This document shows, in pieces, positions 25,579 through 33,483 of a DNA stretch of 64,000 nt. A program made the position numbers and the translations under genes. Source of the DNA: Sulfurovum sp. AR (GTDB lineage: Bacteria > Campylobacterota > Campylobacteria > Campylobacterales > Sulfurovaceae); contig NZ_AJLE01000003.1 in NCBI RefSeq assembly GCF_000296775.1, forward strand, positions 62,001 through 126,000, read 5' to 3'. The notes beneath the pieces were generated by a model. That model saw only the letters and a program-made list of their open reading frames with translations. It searched no databases and was not told the DNA's origin. Within the stretch, counting starts at the first letter, position 1; the number at the start of each line of letters is the position of its first letter.

Positions 25579-25619
25579 GATATTAGTATTCTAATATCTA
25601 ATGGTGGACACTAAGTGTC
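25579..25619 (+). promoter_or_regulatory. Structured 5' leader with two hairpins
   Basis: Two stem-loops occur in the leader: GATATTAG/CTAATATC (8 bp, loop TATT, 25579-25598) and GACAC/GTGTC (5 bp, loop TAA, 25607-25619). They lie 30-70 nt before the multihaem gene and may protect the mRNA or regulate it. It does not match the GEMM pattern, and no other riboswitch class was recognised. Confidence 0.4.
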
Positions 25620-25649
25620 TTAATAAACATTAGACTAAAAGGAAGAAGA

Positions 25650-28091
25650 ATGAAGTTAAATGTTAAATCATTAATGCTCTTACTGAGTATGGGCGTTGTT
25701 TTATCATTAAGCGGATGTGGTGGTGGTAGCAGCACATCTGCAGTAACAGAAGAACCGAAGTTAGGAGATCAGACTATATTAGCTGATGGATCCATAGAAT
25801 ATGTGGACTATACAGGAGGCACTCGTATAGCACCTCCATCAGCTGCAGCTGCAGAATATCATACTGGTGTAGATTTTAATCATACTCTATTTGACAGTGC
25901 AGATAAGAAATGTCAGAATTGTCATAATGAACTGTATGATACCTGGAAAAGTTCTATGCACGGTCAATCATGGAATGATCCAATTTTCCAATCTAAATTC
26001 CAGGATTTCTTACGTACTCACCTAGCAAAAATTGGACAGCACCCAAATTCAGATGGAAACTTGGCTACGACTGATGATGGTATACTCTATCAACAAAAAG
26101 ATATTATTGATGGTGATAGTGTAGGAACTAAAAATATGTTTAGCAGTGCAGCACAAACATGTATCAAATGTCATGCGCCAGGTGCATACTATGCAGGTGA
26201 TGTTAAAGTCACTGTAACTGATATAGGAAGTGCAATAGACCTTAATAATACAGAGTTAAAAGCCTTGAAAGCATTACATGAGCCAGCAGTACAGGATCCA
26301 AACGGAGAGATCGCAGTCATTGCAGCAAACCCTCAAAGAGATAGAGTGTATAAAGCTACCTTCCAGATCGGACATGAAGCAAACCGTGAAGGAATTAATT
26401 GTGCATTCTGTCACAGTATAGAGACACCTAGACTGATGAAAGAGAATGGCATGGATAATGGTTTATATACTTTAGCTAAAGATATGCGTGTAGGACCTCA
26501 TGGACCAATAAAACATGATGCAGATGTAGATGGACCACTCATATATAATGATGATGCAACAAATGCTCATATGAATAAGTTCTTTAGACTTTGGGGACCT
26601 GAGAAGTATCATGATAATACTAGTGATAATGCACATACACCAAAAGATAATTTTGATGTAACTGATCCAAGTAAGACAGCTGATGGACGCTACACAATGG
26701 CAAGTAAAGATATCAATGGAACAGATGGCAAAGTACACTTTACTGGTGGACCTTTCTATGGACCATATGGCGTAACAGGTATCTCAAATGAAAATGAAAC
26801 AGATGAAACAAACAGAACAGCACAGGTTAATCCACACTATGATATGAATGGTAACAACCACTTTGGAGAAAGCGGTAAAGGACTATGTCTTTCATGTCAC
26901 CAACGTTCTGCAGGTGCAGCGGTTCCAGGCGGTGAAGAGGGTGCAAGTCACTTTATGGAACTCTGTTCTACACAAATGGCTGTGACGACAGGTGATGATG
27001 TAGCTTCAAATGACACATTAAGTTCACCGAAGTGTCAAAAATGTCACATGGAGAGAATAGAAGGTACGGTACTTCACCAATGGGCACGTCCAGACAAGTT
27101 ATGGACACTTGCAGACAATCCTAATCTAACGGCACACTTTGATCCTGAAGATCCAGAAAATCATGGTGATGAAAACCCAGTTGCTGCTGCTTGGTTGAAC
27201 TCACATGCATTCTTAGGTGCAAGTAAAACATTTAAAGATACAGATAGAAAGGCAAGTGCTACAGCAAAAATAAAAAGTGGATTTGAAGCGACAGTAAATG
27301 AGTCAGTTGAGGGTAATACATTAACCGTGACCACAGCACTCACAAATAAAACTGCTCACATGTTCCCAGGTGCACACCCAATGCGTCGTGTATTGACACG
27401 TCTTGTTGTAACATCGGATCAAGGTTTAGTTCCTGTTAGTACTAGTACTGGTAACTCTTCATTTGACTATATTGAAAATGATGTACAACCATTAGCTGGT
27501 AAAGTACTTCACTCAAGTGCATTAACTCCAGTTCCAGTTGCCAATAATGGAAGTGAAAATCTAGAATTCCCTGGAAAGGTGGCAGACTTGAATGGTTCAA
27601 ATGTTAGTGGCCAAAAGTTTGATGGTACACCATACACTATTGAGGGGGTAGATGCAACAGTAAGCTTCGACACTCAATCTACAGATAATAGTGGAGTAAC
27701 AACAGGTACTGTAACAAATGCCGCGATAGTCGAAGATAGTAATAACACTACGTTTACTCGAATTTATGGACATGAAACAGGTAAAAGGTATGATTCAAAT
27801 GGTAAGCCTAGTAAGACTACTACCGATACCTTTATTGTACGTCCAGGATTTGACTCATGGATGGTTGAAAAAGATAACCGCCTAAGTCCTAATGAGACTG
27901 AAACATATACACTGACTTACGATATCACAGATAAGACGAATGTCAAAGTAGAATATAGAGTCTATTACATGCAAAAAGGTGCTAATGGTAAATTCATCGT
28001 CGATCCAGCTACTGGTTTCCTTGACCAAGCTAAGAGTGATGCGAAGAAACTATTGGTTACAGAAGTTTATAAGTATCCGGAATTACCTTAG
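25650..28091 (+). CDS. Five-haem c-type cytochrome lipoprotein
   Basis: An 813-residue exported lipoprotein (lipobox LSLSGC, Cys23) with five CxxCH haem sites at Cys88 (CQNCH), Cys171 (CIKCH), Cys251 (CAFCH), Cys413 (CLSCH) and Cys462 (CQKCH). Residues about 530-813 carry no haem motif and look like beta-sandwich repeats (TVNESVEGNTLTVTTALTNKT; ETETYTLTYDITDKTNVKVEYRVYY). It should sit on the outer membrane facing the periplasm or the outside. Electron transfer or an associated redox enzyme activity is likely. I do not recognise a characterised family. The start ATG follows GGAAGAAGA. The gene is solitary, ended by a good hairpin, and borders a c-di-GMP-related region. Confidence 0.85.
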   Translation: MKLNVKSLMLLLSMGVVLSLSGCGGGSSTSAVTEEPKLGDQTILADGSIEYVDYTGGTRIAPPSAAAAEYHTGVDFNHTLFDSADKKCQNCHNELYDTWKSSMHGQSWNDPIFQSKFQDFLRTHLAKIGQHPNSDGNLATTDDGILYQQKDIIDGDSVGTKNMFSSAAQTCIKCHAPGAYYAGDVKVTVTDIGSAIDLNNTELKALKALHEPAVQDPNGEIAVIAANPQRDRVYKATFQIGHEANREGINCAFCHSIETPRLMKENGMDNGLYTLAKDMRVGPHGPIKHDADVDGPLIYNDDATNAHMNKFFRLWGPEKYHDNTSDNAHTPKDNFDVTDPSKTADGRYTMASKDINGTDGKVHFTGGPFYGPYGVTGISNENETDETNRTAQVNPHYDMNGNNHFGESGKGLCLSCHQRSAGAAVPGGEEGASHFMELCSTQMAVTTGDDVASNDTLSSPKCQKCHMERIEGTVLHQWARPDKLWTLADNPNLTAHFDPEDPENHGDENPVAAAWLNSHAFLGASKTFKDTDRKASATAKIKSGFEATVNESVEGNTLTVTTALTNKTAHMFPGAHPMRRVLTRLVVTSDQGLVPVSTSTGNSSFDYIENDVQPLAGKVLHSSALTPVPVANNGSENLEFPGKVADLNGSNVSGQKFDGTPYTIEGVDATVSFDTQSTDNSGVTTGTVTNAAIVEDSNNTTFTRIYGHETGKRYDSNGKPSKTTTDTFIVRPGFDSWMVEKDNRLSPNETETYTLTYDITDKTNVKVEYRVYYMQKGANGKFIVDPATGFLDQAKSDAKKLLVTEVYKYPELP

Positions 28092-28103
28092 ATAAACCTC
28101 TTC

Positions 28104-28127
28104 ATTCCACCCTCATTTGGGTGGAAT
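28104..28127 (+). terminator. Hairpin terminator after the cytochrome gene
   Basis: ATTCCACCC / GGGTGGAAT, 9-bp perfect stem with a TCATTT loop, 13 nt after the stop codon, followed by an AT-rich tract. Confidence 0.75.
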
Positions 28128-28356
28128 ATACTCATAAAAATCTAACATTTTCAAATCCTTACATATCTTACCAGTACATAAAACAAAAAGCGATCATACT
28201 TAGTTTTAAACATATATCTAGAACTGGTAGTAAAAATAGAAAAAATAATTGTGTGGAAAATTAGCTCAATAGAAAAGTTTTAAAAGCTATATGCTAGATA
28301 AGTGTAGTTCATAGCATGATACAAACAGCATAATGCTATGATTAATCGATGTCAAA
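28128..28356. other. Gene-free gap with an inverted repeat
   Basis: This 229-bp AT-rich gap between convergent genes contains no open frame I would support. It holds an 8-bp inverted repeat CATAGCAT (28310-28317) / ATGCTATG (28333-28340), which could be a weak terminator for the minus-strand gene ending at 28357. Confidence 0.4.
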
Positions 28357-28794
28357 CTACGGAATAAAAAAAGCCAAAACAGCACCAACAGTTACAAATA
28401 AATATGCACCGATGGACCATAGTTCAATGGTCGTAGGTACCTGTTCTACAGTAAGAAAGTTATTGATCGACATGCCACCATAGAAATAAAATAAAAAGTA
28501 ACTAATAACAAATCCCAGTATATAAGGGAGAAAGAAAATAACCAAAAGTAAAGAAATTTCGGTATTTTGCTTAATAAGATCTGTCAATTCATTTTTTAGA
28601 GTAAACTTCGCGCCTATTTTTTGAATTTTGGCATGGTTATTCAAAAATATTTTCTTTTTCTGAGGGATAGTAGTGTCTTTAGAAGCTTCCTCTTTCATAT
28701 CTTCGATAAGTTTATCTTGATTATCTTTTGATGCTTCTGTAAGCTCACCCCAATCTAAATTTTCTTCTTCTATGGTCTCATTTCTTACGTACAT
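28357..28794 (-). CDS. Small two-helix membrane protein behind a c-di-GMP riboswitch
   Basis: A 145-residue protein I cannot assign to a family. Residues 1-75 are charged and probably cytoplasmic (EEENLDWGELTEASKDNQDKLIEDMKEE; a Lys-rich patch at PQKKKIF). Two transmembrane helices follow at about 80-103 (ISLLLVIFFLPYILGFVISYF) and 124-144 (LWSIGAYLFVTVGAVLAFFIP). The ATG has AGAGGAT 5 nt upstream. A riboswitch of the c-di-GMP-I type lies about 160 nt upstream on the same strand with its own -10 box, so expression is probably set by c-di-GMP. The helical hairpin could be a membrane adaptor or a small secretion component; this is speculation. Confidence 0.78.
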   Translation of the reverse strand: MYVRNETIEEENLDWGELTEASKDNQDKLIEDMKEEASKDTTIPQKKKIFLNNHAKIQKIGAKFTLKNELTDLIKQNTEISLLLVIFFLPYILGFVISYFLFYFYGGMSINNFLTVEQVPTTIELWSIGAYLFVTVGAVLAFFIP

Positions 28795-28953
28795 GATAAT
28801 CCTCTACTGTAGATATTGCATTTTTAAAAATGATTCTAAAATGTCATACATTCTATGATACGGGTCATTTTTGTTAGAACAAAAATAATTTTAAATTTAA
28901 TAAGATTTATGCATAAAAGAGGAAAGAAGAACTGTACATAACATATGAAAATG

Positions 28954-29021
28954 TAGCAACTTGGCGATCTTATTTCATAAGACCCATAGCTTTCCGTCCC
29001 TGCTTCACAACAAGTTTGGCT
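28954..29021 (-). ncRNA. c-di-GMP-I (GEMM) riboswitch, third copy
   Basis: Minus-strand element nearly identical to the two copies at 21.4-21.7 kb: GCCAAA, stem CTTGTT/AGCAGG with GTGA tetraloop, GGACGGAAAGC, stem GGTCTT/AAGATC with a different loop, and GCCAAGTTGC at the end. It lies in the leader of the 145-residue membrane protein gene at 28794, about 160 nt upstream of its start. Confidence 0.86.
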
Positions 29022-29057
29022 CAATCAATACTATTTAAAAGTAATTTTTCGTGGTTC

Positions 29058-29063
29058 ATTATA
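29058..29063 (-). promoter_or_regulatory. -10 box of the third riboswitch transcript
   Basis: TATAAT on the minus strand 37 nt upstream of the aptamer, in the same TTCATTATAT context as the promoter at 21698. Confidence 0.6.
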
Positions 29064-29265
29064 TTGGATATTTAATTAAATAAATCTTACGCAACCATCT
29101 AATAACAAGTAACATTTGTAAAGCAAATAATTATATTTGTAATCTATTATTTTATCGATTTAGATAACAATTTAAGATGCATATCAAACCAATAGCGTTC
29201 ATATCTACACTTGTCTTCATTATTTTTAAAAAATATAGACATCTATTCTTAAAATTTATAATATA
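29064..29265. other. AT-rich divergent promoter gap, no gene seen
   Basis: About 200 bp of AT-rich DNA between the riboswitch promoter (minus) and the small plus-strand gene. I see no open frame, repeat or structured element here that I would support. Confidence 0.5.
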
Positions 29266-29268
29266 TTG

Positions 29269-29274
29269 TATAAT
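29269..29274 (+). promoter_or_regulatory. -10 box fixing the start of the 155-residue protein
   Basis: TATAAT 22 nt before ATG 29296. It overlaps an in-frame ATG at 29266, which is therefore unlikely to be used. Confidence 0.55.
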
Positions 29275-29295
29275 ATTAAAAGCGAAGGAAGGTGT

Positions 29296-29763
29296 ATGAT
29301 AGAGATATTGAAAAAATTATTTGGTAAAAAAAAGGAACAAACAGATGTTCCGAATCCTCCTGGGAGAACTTTCAATAGAGTGCTCACAGGAAGATATTTT
29401 GGCTGTGAGGATGTCTATGCAGATGAAGAGACCATTGCCAAAGCAAAGCAGGAAAAAATAGACCAGATCAAAGAACTGGAACTGGTACCGATGTTTATAA
29501 GATATGCCTACGAGAGAAAAAAGAGAAAAGCGGTCGATACGGAAGAAGATCATCCTACATCCGTTCATGTTTCATTCCAAAAAGAGGTATTTGCAGAAAA
29601 TTGGAACATGGTTCATGTTACAGAAATTTCATTCACCGTATTATCTGCTGATTTTGAAGAATTTGAAAGTATGGCAGGTGTGAGCCTCAATGATGACTTT
29701 AGAGATCTAACCTCTACTACATTCAATGGTACAGAGAGAAGAAAAGAGAATAGAAAAGCATAA
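29296..29763 (+). CDS. Unrecognised soluble protein of 155 residues
   Basis: I do not recognise a family. The protein begins MIEILKKLFGKKKEQTD, a short amphipathic basic helix that could touch the membrane. It continues with a hydrophilic region rich in Glu and Lys (DEETIAKAKQEKIDQIKELELVP; YERKKRKAVDTEEDHP), a possible beta-rich core (SVHVSFQKEVFAENWNMVHVTEISFTVLSADFEEFESM), and a basic tail. No signal peptide or membrane helix is seen. The start has AAGGAAGG 4 nt upstream. It stands alone between a riboswitch-controlled gene and a GGDEF-EAL gene, followed by a hairpin terminator. Confidence 0.65.
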   Translation: MIEILKKLFGKKKEQTDVPNPPGRTFNRVLTGRYFGCEDVYADEETIAKAKQEKIDQIKELELVPMFIRYAYERKKRKAVDTEEDHPTSVHVSFQKEVFAENWNMVHVTEISFTVLSADFEEFESMAGVSLNDDFRDLTSTTFNGTERRKENRKA

Positions 29764-29803
29764 TATACATCTTTAGTTGCTTTATCTTAGCTAGAGACTT
29801 TTT

Positions 29804-29824
29804 CTCTAAAACCATCTTTTAGAG
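29804..29824 (+). terminator. Hairpin after the 155-residue protein gene
   Basis: CTCTAAAA / TTTTAGAG, perfect 8-bp stem with loop CCATC, 41 nt after the stop. A 10-bp palindrome TCTGTACAGA follows directly (29825-29834), which could be an operator or part of the structure. Confidence 0.6.
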
Positions 29825-29898
29825 TCTGTACAGACACTTCCACTTAAAATCACAAACATCTCTTTAGTTTAAATACATTAAAGTTAAGAATAAAATAT

Positions 29899-29911
29899 TA
29901 TAATCTATAAT
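29899..29911 (+). promoter_or_regulatory. Overlapping -10 boxes of the 7TM GGDEF-EAL gene
   Basis: Two TATAAT hexamers (29899-29904 and 29906-29911), 56-68 nt before the start codon. Confidence 0.45.
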
Positions 29912-29966
29912 AATCATTTTAAGGGCTTTCAGTAACAATACATATTCTTATACATAGCGGGATAAC

Positions 29967-32615
29967 ATGTTTAGAAAAATATTCCTTGTATTAATTTTAT
30001 CTGCAGTGACATCCTATGCTACCGTTACACTTACCAATGATAAACAAACATATGACCACTTTGCACTCTACTATTTTTATGATGAAAGCAATACACTGGG
30101 TATTCATGACATTGAAAAGATAGAGTGTACAAAGGTCATACCCAATCAATTTTCTCAAGGATATTATTCGGGAACAGCATGGTTCAAACTCAATGTGACA
30201 AATCATAGCGACAGTGAAGATTATGTCCTTTATTTTACAGAACCTTTTTGGTCAACGCTTGATCTCTATACCAAAATGAATGATACATGGACTATACAAA
30301 AAAATGGTCTCAAAGTAAGCCTTCAAGAAAGAAGTATTCAAAACTATAATCCCGCCTATAAACTACATATCTTACCGGGTGAAAGTGTGACATACTATAT
30401 AAAAGGTCAGACACTTTCCGGACATATTGGTGAATTTAAGATCTTCACTGAAGACGAGTTTTTTAGACCCAACCGTATCGATATTACCGACATCTACATA
30501 ATCTATGCTTCTATCTTATTCATTATAATCCTCTTCAGTATGTATAACCTGATCGTCATTAAAAATCGTATCTTTGCTTATTACATCGCATATATACTCT
30601 CTTTTATTGTCTTTATCGCTATGAAAAGTGGGTTTTACTTAGAGTTCGGTTTTCCCGGCTGGAGTCAAGGTCTGCATGTCGTAGGTACGATCGTTGTATT
30701 CTTTCTGGTACTATTCTCAGGCCGTTTTTTGGAGTTAAAAACACGTATGCCAATGATCGATAAGCTCTTTAGAGTATCTGCAGCCATTTTTTTACTGTTT
30801 GCACTGCTGATATCACAGGATACCCCTTTTGCCTGTTTAGCATTTAACATCTATTCATCATTGTTCTTTATCCTCCTCCTTGTGGTTGCGGTCAAAGCCT
30901 TGTATCAAGGTCTTATCGGTGCCAGATACTATCTCATTGCACTGATCATCTATATGCCTGCTATGGGTATGATGACTTTGACCTTTAATGGTCTCTTGGA
31001 CAATACAGACATAAATAGATACGCTTTTCTTGTAGGTTCTTTTATTGAGATTATCTTCTTTACAATTATCTTGACCAACAAGTACCGTGAACTGAATCTC
31101 AAGAAGTTACAAAAACAAAAGATACTTTTAAAAGCAAAAAAGAGCAATCAAAAGTTTTTAGAAACGAAGATCCAACAAAAAACCAATGACCTTCTTAGTA
31201 TAAATCAACAATTATTAAAGAAAACGCAAGAGCTTGAGATCACTAAAGAGCAGTTGACCAGAGATATACAGGAACGTACAGAAGCTGAAAAAGAAATAGA
31301 AAAACAAAAAGATATCTTACATCACCAAGCCAATCATGATTCACTTACTGGACTTCCTAACCGTGCACTATTTAACATTCGCTTAAAACAAGGGATCAAA
31401 AAGGCAAAAAAACAAGAGAAAGGGTTGGCACTCTTTTTTATCGACTTGGATAAATTTAAAGAGATCAATGACTCCTTGGGTCATGATGTGGGAGACAGAG
31501 TACTAAAAATCATAACGGCCATACTCAAAAGTTCCATCCGAAAAGAAGATACACTTGCCCGTTTGGCCGGAGATGAATTTACGATCATTATGGAAGATAT
31601 AACCTATTCAGAAGATGTCTCTAAATTAGGACATGCCATTCTCAATATGTTTGCTGACCCCATACATGTTGATGAGCATGTATTATATATGACCAGCAGT
31701 ATCGGTATCAGTCTTTATCCCCAGGATGCAAAAAATGAGAAAGACCTTCTAAAGTATGCTGATACGGCAATGTATAGGGCAAAAGAAAGCGGACGTAACA
31801 ATTTTCAGTTCTATAGACCTGAAATGACTGAACATGCTCTGGAACAAATGCAGATGAAAACCAGTTTACGTCAAGCCATTGACAACGAAGAGTTTATAAT
31901 TCACTATCAACCGCAGGTCGATATCGCTACCGATACATTGGTGGGGATCGAGGCACTGTTGCGATGGCAGCATCCAAGCAAAGGTCTGCTAACACCTAAA
32001 AAATTTATTTCATTGGCAGAAGAGACTGGTATGATACTTGAAATTGATGACTGGGTAATGCATACAACTATGAAACAGGTTTCCAAATGGTATCATGACG
32101 GTTTAGACCCAGGGAAACTCGCATTAAATATTTCCATGAAACACTTGGAAGCTCCTAATTTCATCTATAGAATTCAAAACACTATGGACAGTTATGGTTT
32201 CAAACCAGAGTGGCTGGAATTGGAAATCACAGAAGGCCATATGATGAAAAATGCTATGGAGATCATTAATAAACTCAAACAGGTCAGTAAACTGGGAATC
32301 AATATCTCTATCGATGACTTCGGAACAGGATACTCCTCCTTGTCTCTTTTAAAGCGTCTACCCATCAACAGACTTAAGATCGATAAATCATTTATTGAAG
32401 ATATCCCTGAAGATGAAGAGGATCTTACTATTATTAACTCTATCATAGCACTTGCAAAGAGTCTCAATCTTAAGGTCATAGCAGAGGGTGTAGAGACGAT
32501 AGAACAGATCAATTTTCTAAAAAGTAAAAAGTGTAAATATGTACAAGGACACTACTATTTTTACCCTATGTCTGCAGATGAACTGCAAGAGATACTTTTA
32601 ACCAATAATGAATAG
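29967..32615 (+). CDS. 7TMR-DISM sensor with GGDEF and EAL domains
   Basis: An 882-residue membrane sensor. It has a signal peptide (1-19, SAVTSYA), a periplasmic 7TMR-DISM extracellular domain (about 25-160), seven transmembrane helices (about 175-390: ITDIYIIYASILFIIILFSMYNL onward), a coiled coil (about 390-450), GGDEF (about 460-615) and EAL (about 630-875). The cyclase motif reads RLAGDEF, a tolerated active variant. An inhibitory RxxD site (RKED) lies five residues before it, so product inhibition is likely. EAL motifs GIEALLRWQHP, DDFGTGYSS and VIAEGVE are intact. It probably senses a carbohydrate or other periplasmic ligand and sets c-di-GMP. The start is ATG with GCGGGAT upstream. 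Confidence 0.93.
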   Translation: MFRKIFLVLILSAVTSYATVTLTNDKQTYDHFALYYFYDESNTLGIHDIEKIECTKVIPNQFSQGYYSGTAWFKLNVTNHSDSEDYVLYFTEPFWSTLDLYTKMNDTWTIQKNGLKVSLQERSIQNYNPAYKLHILPGESVTYYIKGQTLSGHIGEFKIFTEDEFFRPNRIDITDIYIIYASILFIIILFSMYNLIVIKNRIFAYYIAYILSFIVFIAMKSGFYLEFGFPGWSQGLHVVGTIVVFFLVLFSGRFLELKTRMPMIDKLFRVSAAIFLLFALLISQDTPFACLAFNIYSSLFFILLLVVAVKALYQGLIGARYYLIALIIYMPAMGMMTLTFNGLLDNTDINRYAFLVGSFIEIIFFTIILTNKYRELNLKKLQKQKILLKAKKSNQKFLETKIQQKTNDLLSINQQLLKKTQELEITKEQLTRDIQERTEAEKEIEKQKDILHHQANHDSLTGLPNRALFNIRLKQGIKKAKKQEKGLALFFIDLDKFKEINDSLGHDVGDRVLKIITAILKSSIRKEDTLARLAGDEFTIIMEDITYSEDVSKLGHAILNMFADPIHVDEHVLYMTSSIGISLYPQDAKNEKDLLKYADTAMYRAKESGRNNFQFYRPEMTEHALEQMQMKTSLRQAIDNEEFIIHYQPQVDIATDTLVGIEALLRWQHPSKGLLTPKKFISLAEETGMILEIDDWVMHTTMKQVSKWYHDGLDPGKLALNISMKHLEAPNFIYRIQNTMDSYGFKPEWLELEITEGHMMKNAMEIINKLKQVSKLGINISIDDFGTGYSSLSLLKRLPINRLKIDKSFIEDIPEDEEDLTIINSIIALAKSLNLKVIAEGVETIEQINFLKSKKCKYVQGHYYFYPMSADELQEILLTNNE

Positions 32616-32649
32616 GAGCTATCAGCATTACAATCTTCACGGGAAGTAA

Positions 32650-33483
32650 TCATTCAGTTTCTTGTTTCAACTTATCATAAAAATAGTTGGTGGCTTGCAC
32701 AAAACCGTCGACACTCCCACAGTCAAAGCGTTTCCCTTTAAACTTATAGGCTAAAACCATACCTTTTTTGGCATGATTCATCAAAGCATCAGTAATTTGT
32801 AGTTCACCGTTCTTACCGGGTTTTGTCTCTTCGATGGTTCGAAAAATATCAGGTGTGAGAATATATCGTCCAATGATCGCCAGATTTGAAGGGGCATCTT
32901 CAGGGTCTGGTTTTTCCACCATATCGGAGATCATAAAAACATCATCCTGGATCTCTTTTCCATCGATCACACCATATTTATACGTCTCTTCTTTAGGCAC
33001 TTCCTGAATGGCAACCACACAACATTTATACTTCTCATAGATCTTTACCAACTGGGCTAGAACATTGTCCCCCTCCTCATTCACACAGAGATCATCTGCC
33101 AAGATCACACCAAAAGGCTCATTACCTATCAAAGGCTCACCTTTTAAAATCGCATGGCCAAGTCCCAACATCTCTTTTTGTCTGGTAAACGTAAAGGTAC
33201 ATTTATCCATCATCTCCCTTGTACTCTTCAGTAGATCTTCTTTGGAACTTCCTTTGATTTGATGCTCCAGCTCATAAGAGATATCAAAATGTTCTACCAA
33301 CGCCCTTTTACCACGCCCTGTAATGATCGCCATGACATCCATACCGGCATCACTTGCTTCTTCTACCCCATACTGTATCAGTGGTTTGGTCAAGATAGGA
33401 AGCATCTCTTTTGGTGTGGCTTTGGTCGCAGGTAAAAAGCGTGTACCGTATCCGGCAGCCGGAAATAAACATTTTTTAATCAT
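32650..33483 (-). CDS. galU: UTP-glucose-1-phosphate uridylyltransferase
   Basis: Makes UDP-glucose from UTP and glucose-1-phosphate. The 277-residue protein has the signature FPAAGYGTRFLPATKATPKEMLPI at its N-terminus, plus GLGHAILKGEPLI, VILADDLCVN and VEKPDPEDAPSNLAIIGRYILTP, all typical of GalU. The ATG overlaps the stop of the upstream GH13 phosphorylase gene by 8 nt. The location closes a pathway: UDP-glucose is the donor for the GpgS-like synthase three genes upstream, and glucose-1-phosphate is the product of the neighbouring phosphorylase. Confidence 0.95.
   Translation of the reverse strand: MIKKCLFPAAGYGTRFLPATKATPKEMLPILTKPLIQYGVEEASDAGMDVMAIITGRGKRALVEHFDISYELEHQIKGSSKEDLLKSTREMMDKCTFTFTRQKEMLGLGHAILKGEPLIGNEPFGVILADDLCVNEEGDNVLAQLVKIYEKYKCCVVAIQEVPKEETYKYGVIDGKEIQDDVFMISDMVEKPDPEDAPSNLAIIGRYILTPDIFRTIEETKPGKNGELQITDALMNHAKKGMVLAYKFKGKRFDCGSVDGFVQATNYFYDKLKQETE

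Noticed and set aside
21431-29021. Three near-identical 68-bp sequences taken as mobile-element ends or a CRISPR-like repeat
   Set aside because: They are two tandem copies plus one distant copy, each on the same strand upstream of a gene, with stem-preserving differences and GEMM motifs. There are no spacers of uniform length, transposase or target-site duplications.
28836-29024. Minus-strand reading frame of 62 codons across the third riboswitch
   Set aside because: It coincides with the conserved RNA element and its leader, has no protein-like composition and no ribosome site.
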